Positions 10,812 to 24,448 of a stretch of DNA of 64,000 nt are shown in pieces. Below the pieces are notes generated by a model, which was not told the DNA's origin, ran no database searches, and saw only the letters and a program-made list of their open reading frames with translations. This DNA is from Auanema rhodensis (taxonomy: Eukaryota > Nematoda > Chromadorea > Rhabditida > Rhabditidae). Every line of letters begins with the position of its first letter. Position 1 is the stretch's first letter. The DNA is taken from NCBI GenBank assembly GCA_964057225.1, contig OZ059896.1, positions 12,942,501 through 13,006,500 of the forward strand, written 5' to 3'. The translations under genes and the position numbers were made by a program.

Positions 10812-13800
10812 TATCAATAAAACTTTGTTCTCAGACTAATATGGACATGGGTAATCTAATTTTGAGAACCGCATTTCTTTATCTTTCACGGGAAGCGAGT
10901 TACATACCATGTGCACACCACGTGTACAATTAATTAGCATAAATTAAAGTTCACGTAAAGTTCAAAGTCATGGTTACCATGTATCAATAAAAATTTGTTA
11001 TTAGACTAATATAGACATGAGGAATCTAATTTTGAAAATCGCATCTCTTTATCTTCAACGGGAAGCGAGTTACATACCATGTGCACATCACGTGTACAAT
11101 TAATTAGCATGAATTAAAGTTCACGTAAACTTCAAAGTCCTGGTTACCATGCACCAATATCAATAAAACTTTGTTCTCAGACTAATATGGACATGGGTAA
11201 TCTAATTTTGAGAACCGCATTTCTTTATCTTTCACGGGAAGCGAGTTACATACCATGTGCACAACACGTGTACAATTAATTAGCATAAATTAAAGTTCAC
11301 GTAAAGTTCAAAGTCATGGTTACCATGTATCAATAAAAATTTGTTATTAGACTAATATAGACATGAGGAATCTAATTTTGAAAATCGCATCTCTTTATCT
11401 TTAACGGGAAGCGAGTTACATACCATGTGCACATCACGTGTACAATTAATTAGCATAAATTAAAGTTCACGTTAAGTTCAAAGTCATGGTTACCATGCAC
11501 CAATATCAATAAAATTTTGTTCTTAGACTAATATGGACATGGGTAATCTAATTTTGAAAACCGCATTTCTTTATCTTTCACGGGAAGCGAGTTACATACC
11601 ATGTGCACATCACGTGTACAATTAATTAGCATAAATTAAAGTTCACGTAAAATTAAAAGTCATGGTTACCATGCACCAATATCAATAAAAATTTCTTATT
11701 AGGCTAAAATGGACATGAGGAATCTAATTTTGAGAACCGCATTTCTTTATCTTTCACGGGAAGCGAGTTACATACCATGTGCACATCACGTGTACAATTA
11801 ATTAGCATAAATTAAAGTTCACGTAAATTTCAAAGTCATGGTTACCATTCACCAATATCAATAAAAATTTGTTTTTAGACTAATATGGACATGGGTAATC
11901 TAATTTTGAAAACCGCATCTCTTTATCTTTAACGGGAAGCGAGTTACATACCATGTGCACATCACGTGTACAATTAATTAGCATAAATTAAAGTTAACGT
12001 AAAGTTCAAAGTCATGGTTACCATGCACCAATATCAATAAAATTTTGTTCTTAGACTAATATGGACATGGGTAATCTAATTTTGAAAACCGCATTTCTTT
12101 ATCTTTCACGGGAAGCGAGTTACATACCATGTGCACATCACGTGTACAATTAATTAGCATAAATTAAAGTTCACGTAAAATTAAAAGTCATGGTTACCAT
12201 GCACCAATATCAATAAAAATTTCTTATTAGGCTAAAATGGACATGAGGAATCTAATTTTGAGAACCGCATTTCTTTATTTTTCACGGGAAGCGAGTTACA
12301 TACCATGTGCACATCACGTGTACAATTAATTAGCATAAATTAACGTTCACGTAAATTTCAAAGTCATGGTTACCATTCACCAATATCAATAAAAATTTGT
12401 TTTTAGACTAATATGGACATGGGTAATCTAATTTTGAAAACCGCATCTCTTTATCTTTAACGGGAAGCGAGTTACATACCATGTGCACATCACGTGTACA
12501 ATTAATTAGCATAAATTAAAGTTCACGTTAATTTCAAAGTCATGGTTACCATGCACCAATATCAATAAAATTTTGTTCTTAGACTAATATGGACATGGGT
12601 AATCTAATTTTGAAAACCGCATTTCTTTATCTTTCACGGGAAGCGAGTTACATACCATGTGCACATCACGTGTACAATTAATTAGCATAAATTAAAGTTC
12701 ACGTAAAATTAAAAGTCATGGTTACCATGCACCAATATCAATAAAAATTTCTTATTAGGCTAAAATGGACATGAGGAATCTAATTTTGAGAACCGCATTT
12801 CTTTATCTTTCACGGGAAGCGAGTTACATACCATGTGCACATCACGTGTACAATTAATTAGCATAAATTAAAGTTCACGTTAATTTCAAAGTCATGGTTA
12901 CCATGCACCAATATCAATAAAATTTTGTTCTTAGACTAATATGGACATGGGTAATCTAATTTTGAAAACCGCATTTCTTTATCTTTCACGGGAAGCGAGT
13001 TACATACCATGTGCACATCACGTGTACAATTAATTAGCATAAATTAAAGTTCACGTAAAATTAAAAGTCATGGTTACCATGCACCAATATCAATAAAAAT
13101 TTCTTATTAGGCTAAAATGGACATGAGGAATCTAATTTTGAGAACCGCATTTCTTTATCTTTCACGGGAAGCGAGTTACATACCATGTGCACATCACGTG
13201 TACAATTAATTAGCATAAATTAAAGTTCACGTAAATTTCAAAGTCATGGTTACCATGTATCAATAAAAATTTGTTATTAGACTAATATAGACATGAGGAA
13301 TCTAATTTTGAAAATCGCATCTCTTTATCTTTAACGGGAAGCGAGTTACATACCATGTGCACATCACGTGTACAATTAATTAGCATAAATTAAAGTTCAC
13401 GTTAATTTCAAAGTCATGGTTACCATGTATCAATAAAAATTTGTTATTAGACTAATATAGACATGAGGAATCTAATTTTGAAAACCGCATCTCTTTATCT
13501 TTAACGGGAAGCGAGTTACATACCATGTGCACATCACGTGTACCATTAATTAGCATAAATTAAAGTTTACGTTAATTTCAAAGTCATGGTTACCATGCAC
13601 CAATATCAATAAAAATTTGTTCTAAGATTAATATGGACATGGGTCATCTAATTTTGAAAACTGCATTTCTTTATCTTTCACGGGAAGCGAGTTACATACC
13701 ATGTGCACATCACGTGTACACTTAATTAGCATAAATTAAAGTTCACGTAAACTTCAAAGTCATGGTTACGATGCACCAATATCAATAAAATTTTGTTATT

Positions 13801-15357
13801 AGACTAATATGGACATGGGTAATCTTATTTTGAAAACCGCATCTCTTTATCTTTAACGGGGAGCGAGTTACATACCATGTGCACATCACGTGTACAATTA
13901 ATTAGCATAAATCAAAGTTCACGTAAACTTCAAAGTCCTGGTTACCATGCACCAATATCAATAAAAACTTGTTCTTAGATTAATATGGACATGGGTAATC
14001 TAATTTTGAAAACCGCATTTCTTTATCTTTCACGGGAAGCGAGTAACATACCATGTGCATATCACGTGTACAATTAATTAGCATAAATTAAAGTTCACGT
14101 TAATTTCAAAGTCATGGTTACCATGTATCAATAAAAATTTGTTATTAGACTAATATAGACATGAGGAATCTAATTTTGAAAACCGCATCTCTTTATCTTT
14201 AACGGGAAGCGAGTTACATACCATGTGCACATCACGTGTACCATTAATTAGCATAAATTAAAGTTCACGTTAATTTCAAAGTCATGGTTACCATGCACCA
14301 ATATCAATAAAAATTTGTTCTAAGATTAATATGGACATGGGTCATCTAATTTTGAAAACTGCATTTCTTTATCTTTCACGGGAAGCGAGTTAAATACCAT
14401 GTGCACATCACGTGTACAATTAATTAGCATAAATTAAAGTTCACGTAAAATTAAAAGTCATGGTTACCATGCACCAATATCAATAAAAATTTGTTCTTAG
14501 ATTAATATGGACATGGGTAATCTAATTTTGAAAACCGCATTTCTTTATCTTTCACGGGAAGCGAGTTACATACCATGTGCACATCACGTGTACAATTAAT
14601 TAGCATAAATTAAAGTTCACGTTAATTTCAAAGTCATGGTTACCATGCACCAATATCAATAAAATTTTGTTCTTAGACTAATATGGACATGGGTAATCTA
14701 ATTTTGAAAACCGCATTTCTTTATCTTTCACGGGAAGCGAGTTACATACCATGTGCACATCACGTGTACAATTAATTAGCATAAATTAAAGTTCACGTAA
14801 AATTAAAAGTCATGGTTACCATGCACCAATATCAATAAAAATTTCTTATTAGGCTAAAATGGACATGAGGAATCTAATTTTGAGAACCGCATTTCTTTAT
14901 CTTTCACGGGAAGCGAGTTACATACCATGTGCACATCACGTGTACAATTAATTAGCATAAATTAAAGTTCACGTAAATTTCAAAGTCATGGTTACCATTC
15001 ACCAATATCAATAAAAATTTGTTTTTAGACTAATATGGATATGGGTAATCTAATTTTGAAAACCGCATCTCTTTATCTTTAACGGGAAGCGAGTTACATA
15101 CCATGTGCATATCACGTGTACAATTAATTAGCATAAATTAAAGTTCACGTTAATTTCAAAGTCATGGTTACCATGCACCAATATCAATAAAAATTTGTTC
15201 TTAGATTAATATGGACATGGGTAATCTAATTTTGAAAACCGCATTTCTTTATCTTTCACGGGAAGCGAGTTACATACCATGTGCACATCACGTGTACAAT
15301 TAATTAGCATAAATTAAAGTTCACGTTAATTTCAAAGTCATGGTTACCATGCACCAA
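10812..15357 (+). repeat. ~4.5-kb higher-order repeat, copy I
   Basis: This block begins with the AAAACTTTGTTCTCAG monomer (AACTTTG at 10821) and carries, in order, ACACCACG (10911), ATCTTCAACGG (11051), GCATGAATT (near 11109), ACAACACG (11257), AAGTTAACGT (11991), a pair of 698-bp units (13641, 14339) and GCATATCACG (15105). The same order of variants follows in the next block at offsets of 4546, then 4370, then 4194, then 4716, so the two blocks are tandem copies that have gained and lost whole monomers. ACAACACG and AAGTTAACGT lie on opposite sides of the first monomer loss. Confidence 0.82.
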
Positions 15358-18300
15358 TATCAATAAAACTTTGTTCTCAGACTAATATGGAAATGGGTAA
15401 TCTAATTTTGAGAACCGCATTTCTTTATCTTTCACGGGAAGCGAGTTACATACCATGTGCACACCACGTGTACAATTAATTAGCATAAATTAAAGTTCAC
15501 GTAAAGTTCAAAGTCATGGTTACCATGTATCAATAAAAATTTGTTATTAGACTAATATAGACATGAGGAATCTAATTTTGAAAATCGCATCTCTTTATCT
15601 TCAACGGGAAGCGAGTTACATACCATGTGCACATCACGTGTACAATTAATTAGCATGAATTAAAGTTCACGTAAACTTCAAAGTCCTGGTTACCATGCAC
15701 CAATATCAATAAAACTTTGTTCTCAGACTAATATGGACATGGGTAATCTAATTTTGAGAACCGCATTTCTTTATCTTTCACGGGAAGCGAGTTACATACC
15801 ATGTGCACAACACGTGTACAATTAATTAGCATAAATTAAAGTTCACGTAAAGTTCAAAGTCATGGTTACCATGTATCAATAAAAATTTGTTATTAGACTA
15901 ATATAGACATGAGGAATCTAATTTTGAAAATCGCATCTCTTTATCTTTAACGGGAAGCGAGTTACATACCATGTGCACATCACGTGTACAATTAATTAGC
16001 ATAAATTAAAGTTCACGTAAAATTAAAAGTCATGGTTACCATGCACCAATATCAATAAAAATTTCTTATTAGGCTAAAATGGACATGAGGAATCTAATTT
16101 TGAGAACCGCATTTCTTTATCTTTCACGGGAAGCGAGTTACATACCATGTGCACATCACGTGTACAATTAATTAGCATAAATTAAAGTTCACGTAAATTT
16201 CAAAGTCATGGTTACCATTCACCAATATCAATAAAAATTTGTTTTTAGACTAATATGGACATGGGTAATCTAATTTTGAAAACCGCATCTCTTTATCTTT
16301 AACGGGAAGCGAGTTACATACCATGTGCACATCACGTGTACAATTAATTAGCATAAATTAAAGTTAACGTAAAGTTCAAAGTCATGGTTACCATGCACCA
16401 ATATCAATAAAATTTTGTTCTTAGACTAATATGGACATGGGTAATCTAATTTTGAAAACCGCATTTCTTTATCTTTCACGGGAAGCGAGTTACATACCAT
16501 GTGCACATCACGTGTACAATTAATTAGCATAAATTAAAGTTCACGTAAAATTAAAAGTCATGGTTACCATGCACCAATATCAATAAAAATTTCTTATTAG
16601 GCTAAAATGGACATGAGGAATCTAATTTTGAGAACCGCATTTCTTTATTTTTCACGGGAAGCGAGTTACATACCATGTGCACATCACGTGTACAATTAAT
16701 TAGCATAAATTAAAGTTCACGTAAATTTCAAAGTCATGGTTACCATTCACCAATATCAATAAAAATTTGTTTTTAGACTAATATGGACATGGGTAATCTA
16801 ATTTTGAAAACCGCATCTCTTTATCTTTAACGGGAAGCGAGTTACATACCATGTGCACATCACGTGTACAATTAATTAGCATAAATTAAAGTTCACGTTA
16901 ATTTCAAAGTCATGGTTACCATGCACCAATATCAATAAAAATTTGTTCTTAGATTAATATGGACATGGGTAATCTAATTTTGAAAACCGCATTTCTTTAT
17001 CTTTCACGGGAAGCGAGTTACATACCATGTGCACATCACGTGTACAATTAATTAGCATAAATTAAAGTTCACGTTAATTTCAAAGTCATGGTTACCATGC
17101 ACCAATATCAATGAAATTTTGTTCTTAGACTAATATGGACATGGGTAATCTAATTTTGAAAACCGCATTTCTTTATCTTTCACGGGAAGCGAGTTACATA
17201 CCATGTGCACATCACGTGTACAATTAATTAGCATAAATTAAAGTTCACGTAAAATTAAAAGTCATGGTTACCATGCACCAATATCAATAAAAATTTCTTA
17301 TTAGGCTAAAATGGACATGAGGAATCTAATTTTGAGAACCGCATTTCTTTATCTTTCACGGGAAGCGAGTTACATACCATGTGCACATCACGTGTACAAT
17401 TAATTAGCATAAATTAAAGTTCACGTAAATTTCAAAGTCATGGTTACCATGTATCAATAAAAATTTGTTATTAGACTAATATAGACATGAGGAATCTAAT
17501 TTTGAAAATCGCATCTCTTTATCTTTAACGGGAAGCGAGTTACATACCATGTGCACATCACGTGTACAATTAATTAGCATAAATTAAAGTTCACGTTAAT
17601 TTCAAAGTCATGGTTACCATGTATCAATAAAAATTTGTTATTAGACTAATATAGACATGAGGAATCTAATTTTGAAAACCGCATCTCTTTATCTTTAACG
17701 GGAAGCGAGTTACATACCATGTGCACATCACGTGTACCATTAATTAGCATAAATTAAAGTTTACGTTAATTTCAAAGTCATGGTTACCATGCACCAATAT
17801 CAATAAAAATTTGTTCTAAGATTAATATGGACATGGGTCATCTAATTTTGAAAACTGCATTTCTTTATCTTTCACGGGAAGCGAGTTACATACCATGTGC
17901 ACATCACGTGTACACTTAATTAGCATAAATTAAAGTTCACGTAAACTTCAAAGTCATGGTTACGATGCACCAATATCAATAAAATTTTGTTATTAGACTA
18001 ATATGGACATGGGTAATCTTATTTTGAAAACCGCATCTCTTTATCTTTAACGGGGAGCGAGTTACATACCATGTGCACATCACGTGTACAATTAATTAGC
18101 ATAAATCAAAGTTCACGTAAACTTCAAAGTCCTGGTTACCATGCACCAATATCAATAAAAACTTGTTCTTAGATTAATATGGACATGGGTAATCTAATTT
18201 TGAAAACCGCATTTCTTTATCTTTCACGGGAAGCGAGTAACATACCATGTGCATATCACGTGTACAATTAATTAGCATAAATTAAAGTTCACGTTAATTT

Positions 18301-20073
18301 CAAAGTCATGGTTACCATGTATCAATAAAAATTTGTTATTAGACTAATATAGACATGAGGAATCTAATTTTGAAAACCGCATCTCTTTATCTTTAACGGG
18401 AAGCGAGTTACATACCATGTGCACATCACGTGTACCATTAATTAGCATAAATTAAAGTTCACGTTAATTTCAAAGTCATGGTTACCATGCACCAATATCA
18501 ATAAAAATTTGTTCTAAGATTAATATGGACATGGGTCATCTAATTTTGAAAACTGCATTTCTTTATCTTTCACGGGAAGCGAGTTAAATACCATGTGCAC
18601 ATCACGTGTACAATTAATTAGCATAAATTAAAGTTCACGTAAAATTAAAAGTCATGGTTACCATGCACCAATATCAATAAAAATTTGTTCTTAGATTAAT
18701 ATGGACATGGGTAATCTAATTTTGAAAACCGCATTTCTTTATCTTTCACGGGAAGCGAGTTACATACCATGTGCACATCACGTGTACAATTAATTAGCAT
18801 AAATTAAAGTTCACGTTAATTTCAAAGTCATGGTTACCATGTATCAATAAAAATTTGTTATTAGACTAATATAGACATGAGGAATCTAATTTTGAAAACC
18901 GCATCTCTTTATCTTTAACGGGAAGCGAGTTACATACCATGTGCACATCACGTGTACCATTAATTAGCATAAATTAAAGTTCACGTTAATTTCAAAGTCA
19001 TGGTTACCATGCACCAATATCAATAAAAATTTGTTCTAAGATTAATATGGACATGGGTCATCTAATTTTGAAAACTGCATTTCTTTATCTTTCACGGGAA
19101 GCGAGTTAAATACCATGTGCACATCACGTGTACAATTAATTAGCATAAATTAAAGTTCACGTAAAATTAAAAGTCATGGTTACCATGCACCAATATCAAT
19201 AAAAATTTGTTCTTAGATTAATATGGACATGGGTAATCTAATTTTGAAAACCGCATTTCTTTATCTTTCACGGGAAGCGAGTTACATACCATGTGCACAT
19301 CACGTGTACAATTAATTAGCATAAATTAAAGTTCACGTTAATTTCAAAGTCATGGTTACCATGCACCAATATCAATAAAATTTTGTTCTTAGACTAATAT
19401 GGACATGGGTAATCTAATTTTGAAAACCGCATTTCTTTATCTTTCACGGGAAGCGAGTTACATACCATGTGCACATCACGTGTACAATTAATTAGCATAA
19501 ATTAAAGTTCACGTAAAATTAAAAGTCATGGTTACCATGCACCAATATCAATAAAAATTTCTTATTAGGCTAAAATGGACATGAGGAATCTAATTTTGAG
19601 AACCGCATTTCTTTATCTTTCACGGGAAGCGAGTTACATACCATGTGCACATCACGTGTACAATTAATTAGCATAAATTAAAGTTCACGTAAATTTCAAA
19701 GTCATGGTTACCATTCACCAATATCAATAAAAATTTGTTTTTAGACTAATATGGACATGGGTAATCTAATTTTGAAAACCGCATCTCTTTATCTTTAACG
19801 GGAAGCGAGTTACATACCATGTGCATATCACGTGTACAATTAATTAGCATAAATTAAAGTTCACGTTAATTTCAAAGTCATGGTTACCATGCACCAATAT
19901 CAATAAAAATTTGTTCTTAGATTAATATGGACATGGGTAATCTAATTTTGAAAACCGCATTTCTTTATCTTTCACGGGAAGCGAGTTACATACCATGTGC
20001 ACATCACGTGTACAATTAATTAGCATAAATTAAAGTTCACGTTAATTTCAAAGTCATGGTTACCATGCACCAA
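15358..20073 (+). repeat. ~4.7-kb higher-order repeat, copy II
   Basis: Tandem copy of the preceding block. Matching markers are AACTTTG 15367, ACACCACG 15457, ATCTTCAACGG 15597, ACAACACG 15803, AAGTTAACGT 16361, GGGTCATCT 17835 and 18533, and GCATATCACG 19821. Relative to copy I it lacks two single monomers (offset falls 4546 to 4370 to 4194). It has gained a 522-bp, three-monomer repeat (GGGTCATCT at 18533 and again at 19055), which brings the offset to 4716. A private change, GGAAATGGG, lies near 15389. Confidence 0.82.
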
Positions 20074-23000
20074 TATCAATAAAAATTTGTTCTTAGATTA
20101 ATATGGACATGGGTAATCTAATTTTGAGAACCGCATTTCTTTATCTTTCACGGGAAGCGAGTTACATACCATGTGCACATCACGTGTACAATTAATTAGC
20201 ATAAATTAAAGTTCACGTAAAGTTCAAAGTCATGGTTACCATGTATCAATAAAAATTTGTTATTAGACTAATATAGACATGAGGAATCTAATTTTGAAAA
20301 TCGCATCTCTTTATCTTTAACGGGAAGCGAGTTACATACCATGTGCACATCACGTGTACAATTAATTAGCATAAATTAAAGTTCACGTAAAGTTCAAAGT
20401 CATGGTTACCATGCACCAATATCAATAAAATTTTGTTCTTAGACTAATATGGACATGGGTAATCTAATTTTGAAAACCGCATTTCTTTATCTTTCACGGG
20501 AAGCGAGTTACATACCATGTGCACATCACGTGTACAATTATTTAGCATAAATTAAAGTTCACGTAAAATTAAAAGTCATGGTTACCATGCACCAATATCA
20601 ATAAAAATTTCTTATTAGGCTAAAATGGACATGAGGAATCTAATTTTGAGAACCGCATTTCTTTATCTTTCACGGGAAGCGAGTTACATACCATGTGCAC
20701 ATCACGTGTACAATTAATTAGCATAAATTAAAGTTCACGTAAATTTCAAAGTCATGGTTACCATTCACCAATATCAATAAAAATTTGTTTTTAGACTAAT
20801 ATGGACATGGGTAATCTAATTTTGAAAACCGCATCTCTTTATCTTTCACGGGAAGCGAGTTACATACCATGTGCACATCACGTGTACAATTAATTAGCAT
20901 AAATTAAAGTTCACGTAAAGTTCAAAGTCATGGTTACCATGCACCAATATCAATAAAATTTTGTTCTTAGACTAATATGGACATGGGTAATCTAATTTTG
21001 AAAACCGCATTTCTTTATCTTTCACGGGAAGCGAGTTACATACCATGTGCACATCACGTGTACAATTAATTAGCATAAATTAAAGTTCACGTAAAATTAA
21101 AAGTCATGGTTACCATGCACCAATATCAATAAAAATTTCTTATTAGGCTAAAATGGACATGAGGAATCTAATTTTGAGAACCGCATTTCTTTATCTTTCA
21201 CGGGAAGCGAATTACATACCATGTGCACATCACGTGTACAATTAATTAGCATAAATTAAAGTTCACGTAAATTTCAAAGTCATGGTTACCATTCACCAAT
21301 ATCAATAAAAATTTGTTTTTAGACTAATATGGACATGGGTAATCTAATTTTGAAAACCGCATCTCTTTATCTTTAACGGGAAGCGAGTTACATACCATGT
21401 GCACATCACGTGTACAATTAATTAGCATAAATTAAAGTTCACGTTAATTTCAAAGTCATGGTTACCATGCACCAATATCAATAAAAATTTGTTCTTAGAT
21501 TAATATGGACATGGGTAATCTAATTTTGAAAACCGCATTTCTTTATCTTTCACGGGAAGCGAGTTACATACCATGTGCACATCACGTGTACAATTAATTA
21601 GCATAAATTAAAGTTCACGTTAATTTCAAAGTCATGGTTACCATGCACCAATATCAATAAAAATTTGTTCTTAGATTAATATGGACATGGGTAATCTAAT
21701 TTTGAGAACCGCATTTCTTTATCTTTCACGGGAAGCGAGTTACATACCATGTGCACATCACGTGTACACTTAATTAGCATAAATTAAAGTTCACGTAAAC
21801 TTCAAAGTCATGGTTACGATGCACCAATATCAATAAAATTTTGTTATTAGACTAATATGGACATGGGTAATCTTATTTTGAAAACCGCATCTCTTTATCT
21901 TTAACGGGGAGCGAGTTACATACCATGTGCACATCACGTGTACAATTAATTAGCATAAATCAAAGTTCACGTAAACTTCAAAGTCCTGGTTACCATGCAC
22001 CAATATCAATAAAAACTTGTTCTTAGATTAATATGGACATGGGTAATCTAATTTTGAAAACCGCATTTCTTTATCTTTCACGGGAAGCGAGTAACATACC
22101 ATGTGCATATCACGTGTACAATTAATTAGCATAAATTAAAGTTCACGTTAATTTCAAAGTCATGGTTACCATGTATCAATAAAAATTTGTTATTAGACTA
22201 ATATAGACATGAGGAATCTAATTTTGAAAACCGCATCTCTTTATCTTTAACGGGAAGCGAGTTACATACCATGTGCACATCACGTGTACCATTAATTAGC
22301 ATAAATTAAAGTTCACGTTAATTTCAAAGTCATGGTTACCATGCACCAATATCAATAAAAATTTGTTCTAAGATTAATATGGACATGGGTCATCTAATTT
22401 TGAAAACTGCATTTCTTTATCTTTCACGGGAAGCGAGTTAAATACCATGTGCACATCACGTGTACAATTAATTAGCATAAATTAAAGTTCACGTTAATTT
22501 CAAAGTCATGGTTACCATGCACCAATATCAATAAAAATTTGTTATTAGACTAATATGGACATGGGTAATCTTATTTTGAAAACCGCATCTCTTTATCTTT
22601 AACGGGGAGCGAGTTACATACCATGTGCACATCACGTGTACAATTAATTAGCATAAATCAAAGTTCACGTAAACTTCAAAGTCCTGGTTACCATGCACCA
22701 ATATCAATAAAAACTTGTTCTTAGATTAATATGGACATGGGTAATCTAATTTTGAAAACCGCATTTCTTTATCTTTCACGGGAAGCGAGTAACATACCAT
22801 GTGCATATCACGTGTACAATTAATTAGCATAAATTAAAGTTCACGTTAATTTCAAAGTCATGGTTACCATGTATCAATAAAAATTTGTTATTAGACTAAT
22901 ATAGACATGAGGAATCTAATTTTGAAAACCGCATCTCTTTATCTTTAACGGGAAGCGAGTTACATACCATGTGCACATCACGTGTACCATTAATTAGCAT

Positions 23001-24448
23001 AAATTAAAGTTCACGTTAATTTCAAAGTCATGGTTACCATGCACCAATATCAATAAAAATTTGTTCTAAGATTAATATGGACATGGGTCATCTAATTTTG
23101 AAAACTGCATTTCTTTATCTTTCACGGGAAGCGAGTTAAATACCATGTGCACATCACGTGTACAATTAATTAGCATAAATTAAAGTTCACGTTAATTTCA
23201 AAGTCATGGTTACCATGCACCAATATCAATAAAAATTTGTTATTAGACTAATATGGACATGGGTAATCTAATTTTGAAAACCGCATCTCTTTATCTTTAA
23301 CGGGAAGCGAGTTACATACCATGTGCACATCACGTGTACACTTAATTAGCATAAATTAAAGTTCACGTAAACTTCAAAGTCATGGTTACGATGCACCAAT
23401 ATCAATAAAATTTTGTTATTAGACTAATATGGACATGGGTAATCTAATTTTGAAAACCGCATCTCTTTATCTTTAACGGGAAGCGAGTTACATACCATGT
23501 GCACATCACGTGTACCATTAATTAGCATAAATTAAAGTTCACGTTAATTTCAAAGTCATGGTTACCATGCACCAATATCAATAAAAATTTGTTCTAAGAT
23601 TAATATGGACATGGGTCATCTAATTTTGAAAACTGCATTTCTTTATCTTTCACGGGAAGCGAGTTAAATACCATGTGCACATCACGTGTACAATTAATTA
23701 GCATAAATTAAAGTTCACGTTAATTTCAAAGTCATGGTTACCATGCACCAATATCAATAAAAATTTGTTCTAAGATTAATATGGACATGAGGAATCTAAT
23801 TTTGAAAACCGCATTTCTTTATCTTTCACGGGAAGCGAGTTACATACCATGTGCACATCACGTGTACAATTAATTAGCATAAATTAAAGTTCACGTTAAT
23901 TTCAAAGTCATGGTTACCATGCACCAATATCAATAAAAATTTGTTTTTAGACTAATATGGACATGGGTAATCTAATTTTGAAAACCGCATCTCTTTATCT
24001 TTAACGGGAAGCGAGTTACATACCATGTGCACATCACGTGTACACTTAATTAGCATAAATTAAAGTTCACGTAAACTTCAAAGTCATGGTTACGATGCAC
24101 CAATATCAATAAAATTTTGTTATTAGACTAATATGGACATGGGTAATCTTATTTTGAAAACCGCATCTCTTTATCTTCAACGGGGAGCGAGTTACATACC
24201 ATGTGCACATCACGTGTACAATTAATTAGCATAAATCAAAGTTCACGTAAACTTCAAAGTCCTGGTTACCATGCACCAATATCAATAAAAACTTGTTCTT
24301 AGATTAATATGGACATGGGTAATCTAATTTTGAAAACCGCATTTCTTTATCTTTCACGGGAAGCGAGTAACATACCATGTGCATATCACGTGTACAATTA
24401 ATTAGCATAAATTAAAGTTCACGTTAATTTCAAAGTCATGGTTACCAT
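20074..24448 (+). repeat. Partial third HOR copy followed by 698-bp-type units
   Basis: The 4716-bp relationship continues for a few hundred bases (the short monomer at 20221 matches 15505), then the block diverges. A hybrid end, CATCTCTTTATCTTTCACGG, lies near 20828, and GCGAATTAC at 21207. From about 21760 onward the 698-bp family dominates: GGTAATCTTATTTTG at 21866, 22564 and 24142; GGGTCATCT at 22387, 23085 and 23613. Spacings of 698, 528 and 1578 show that units have been truncated and interleaved with other monomers. Confidence 0.7.
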
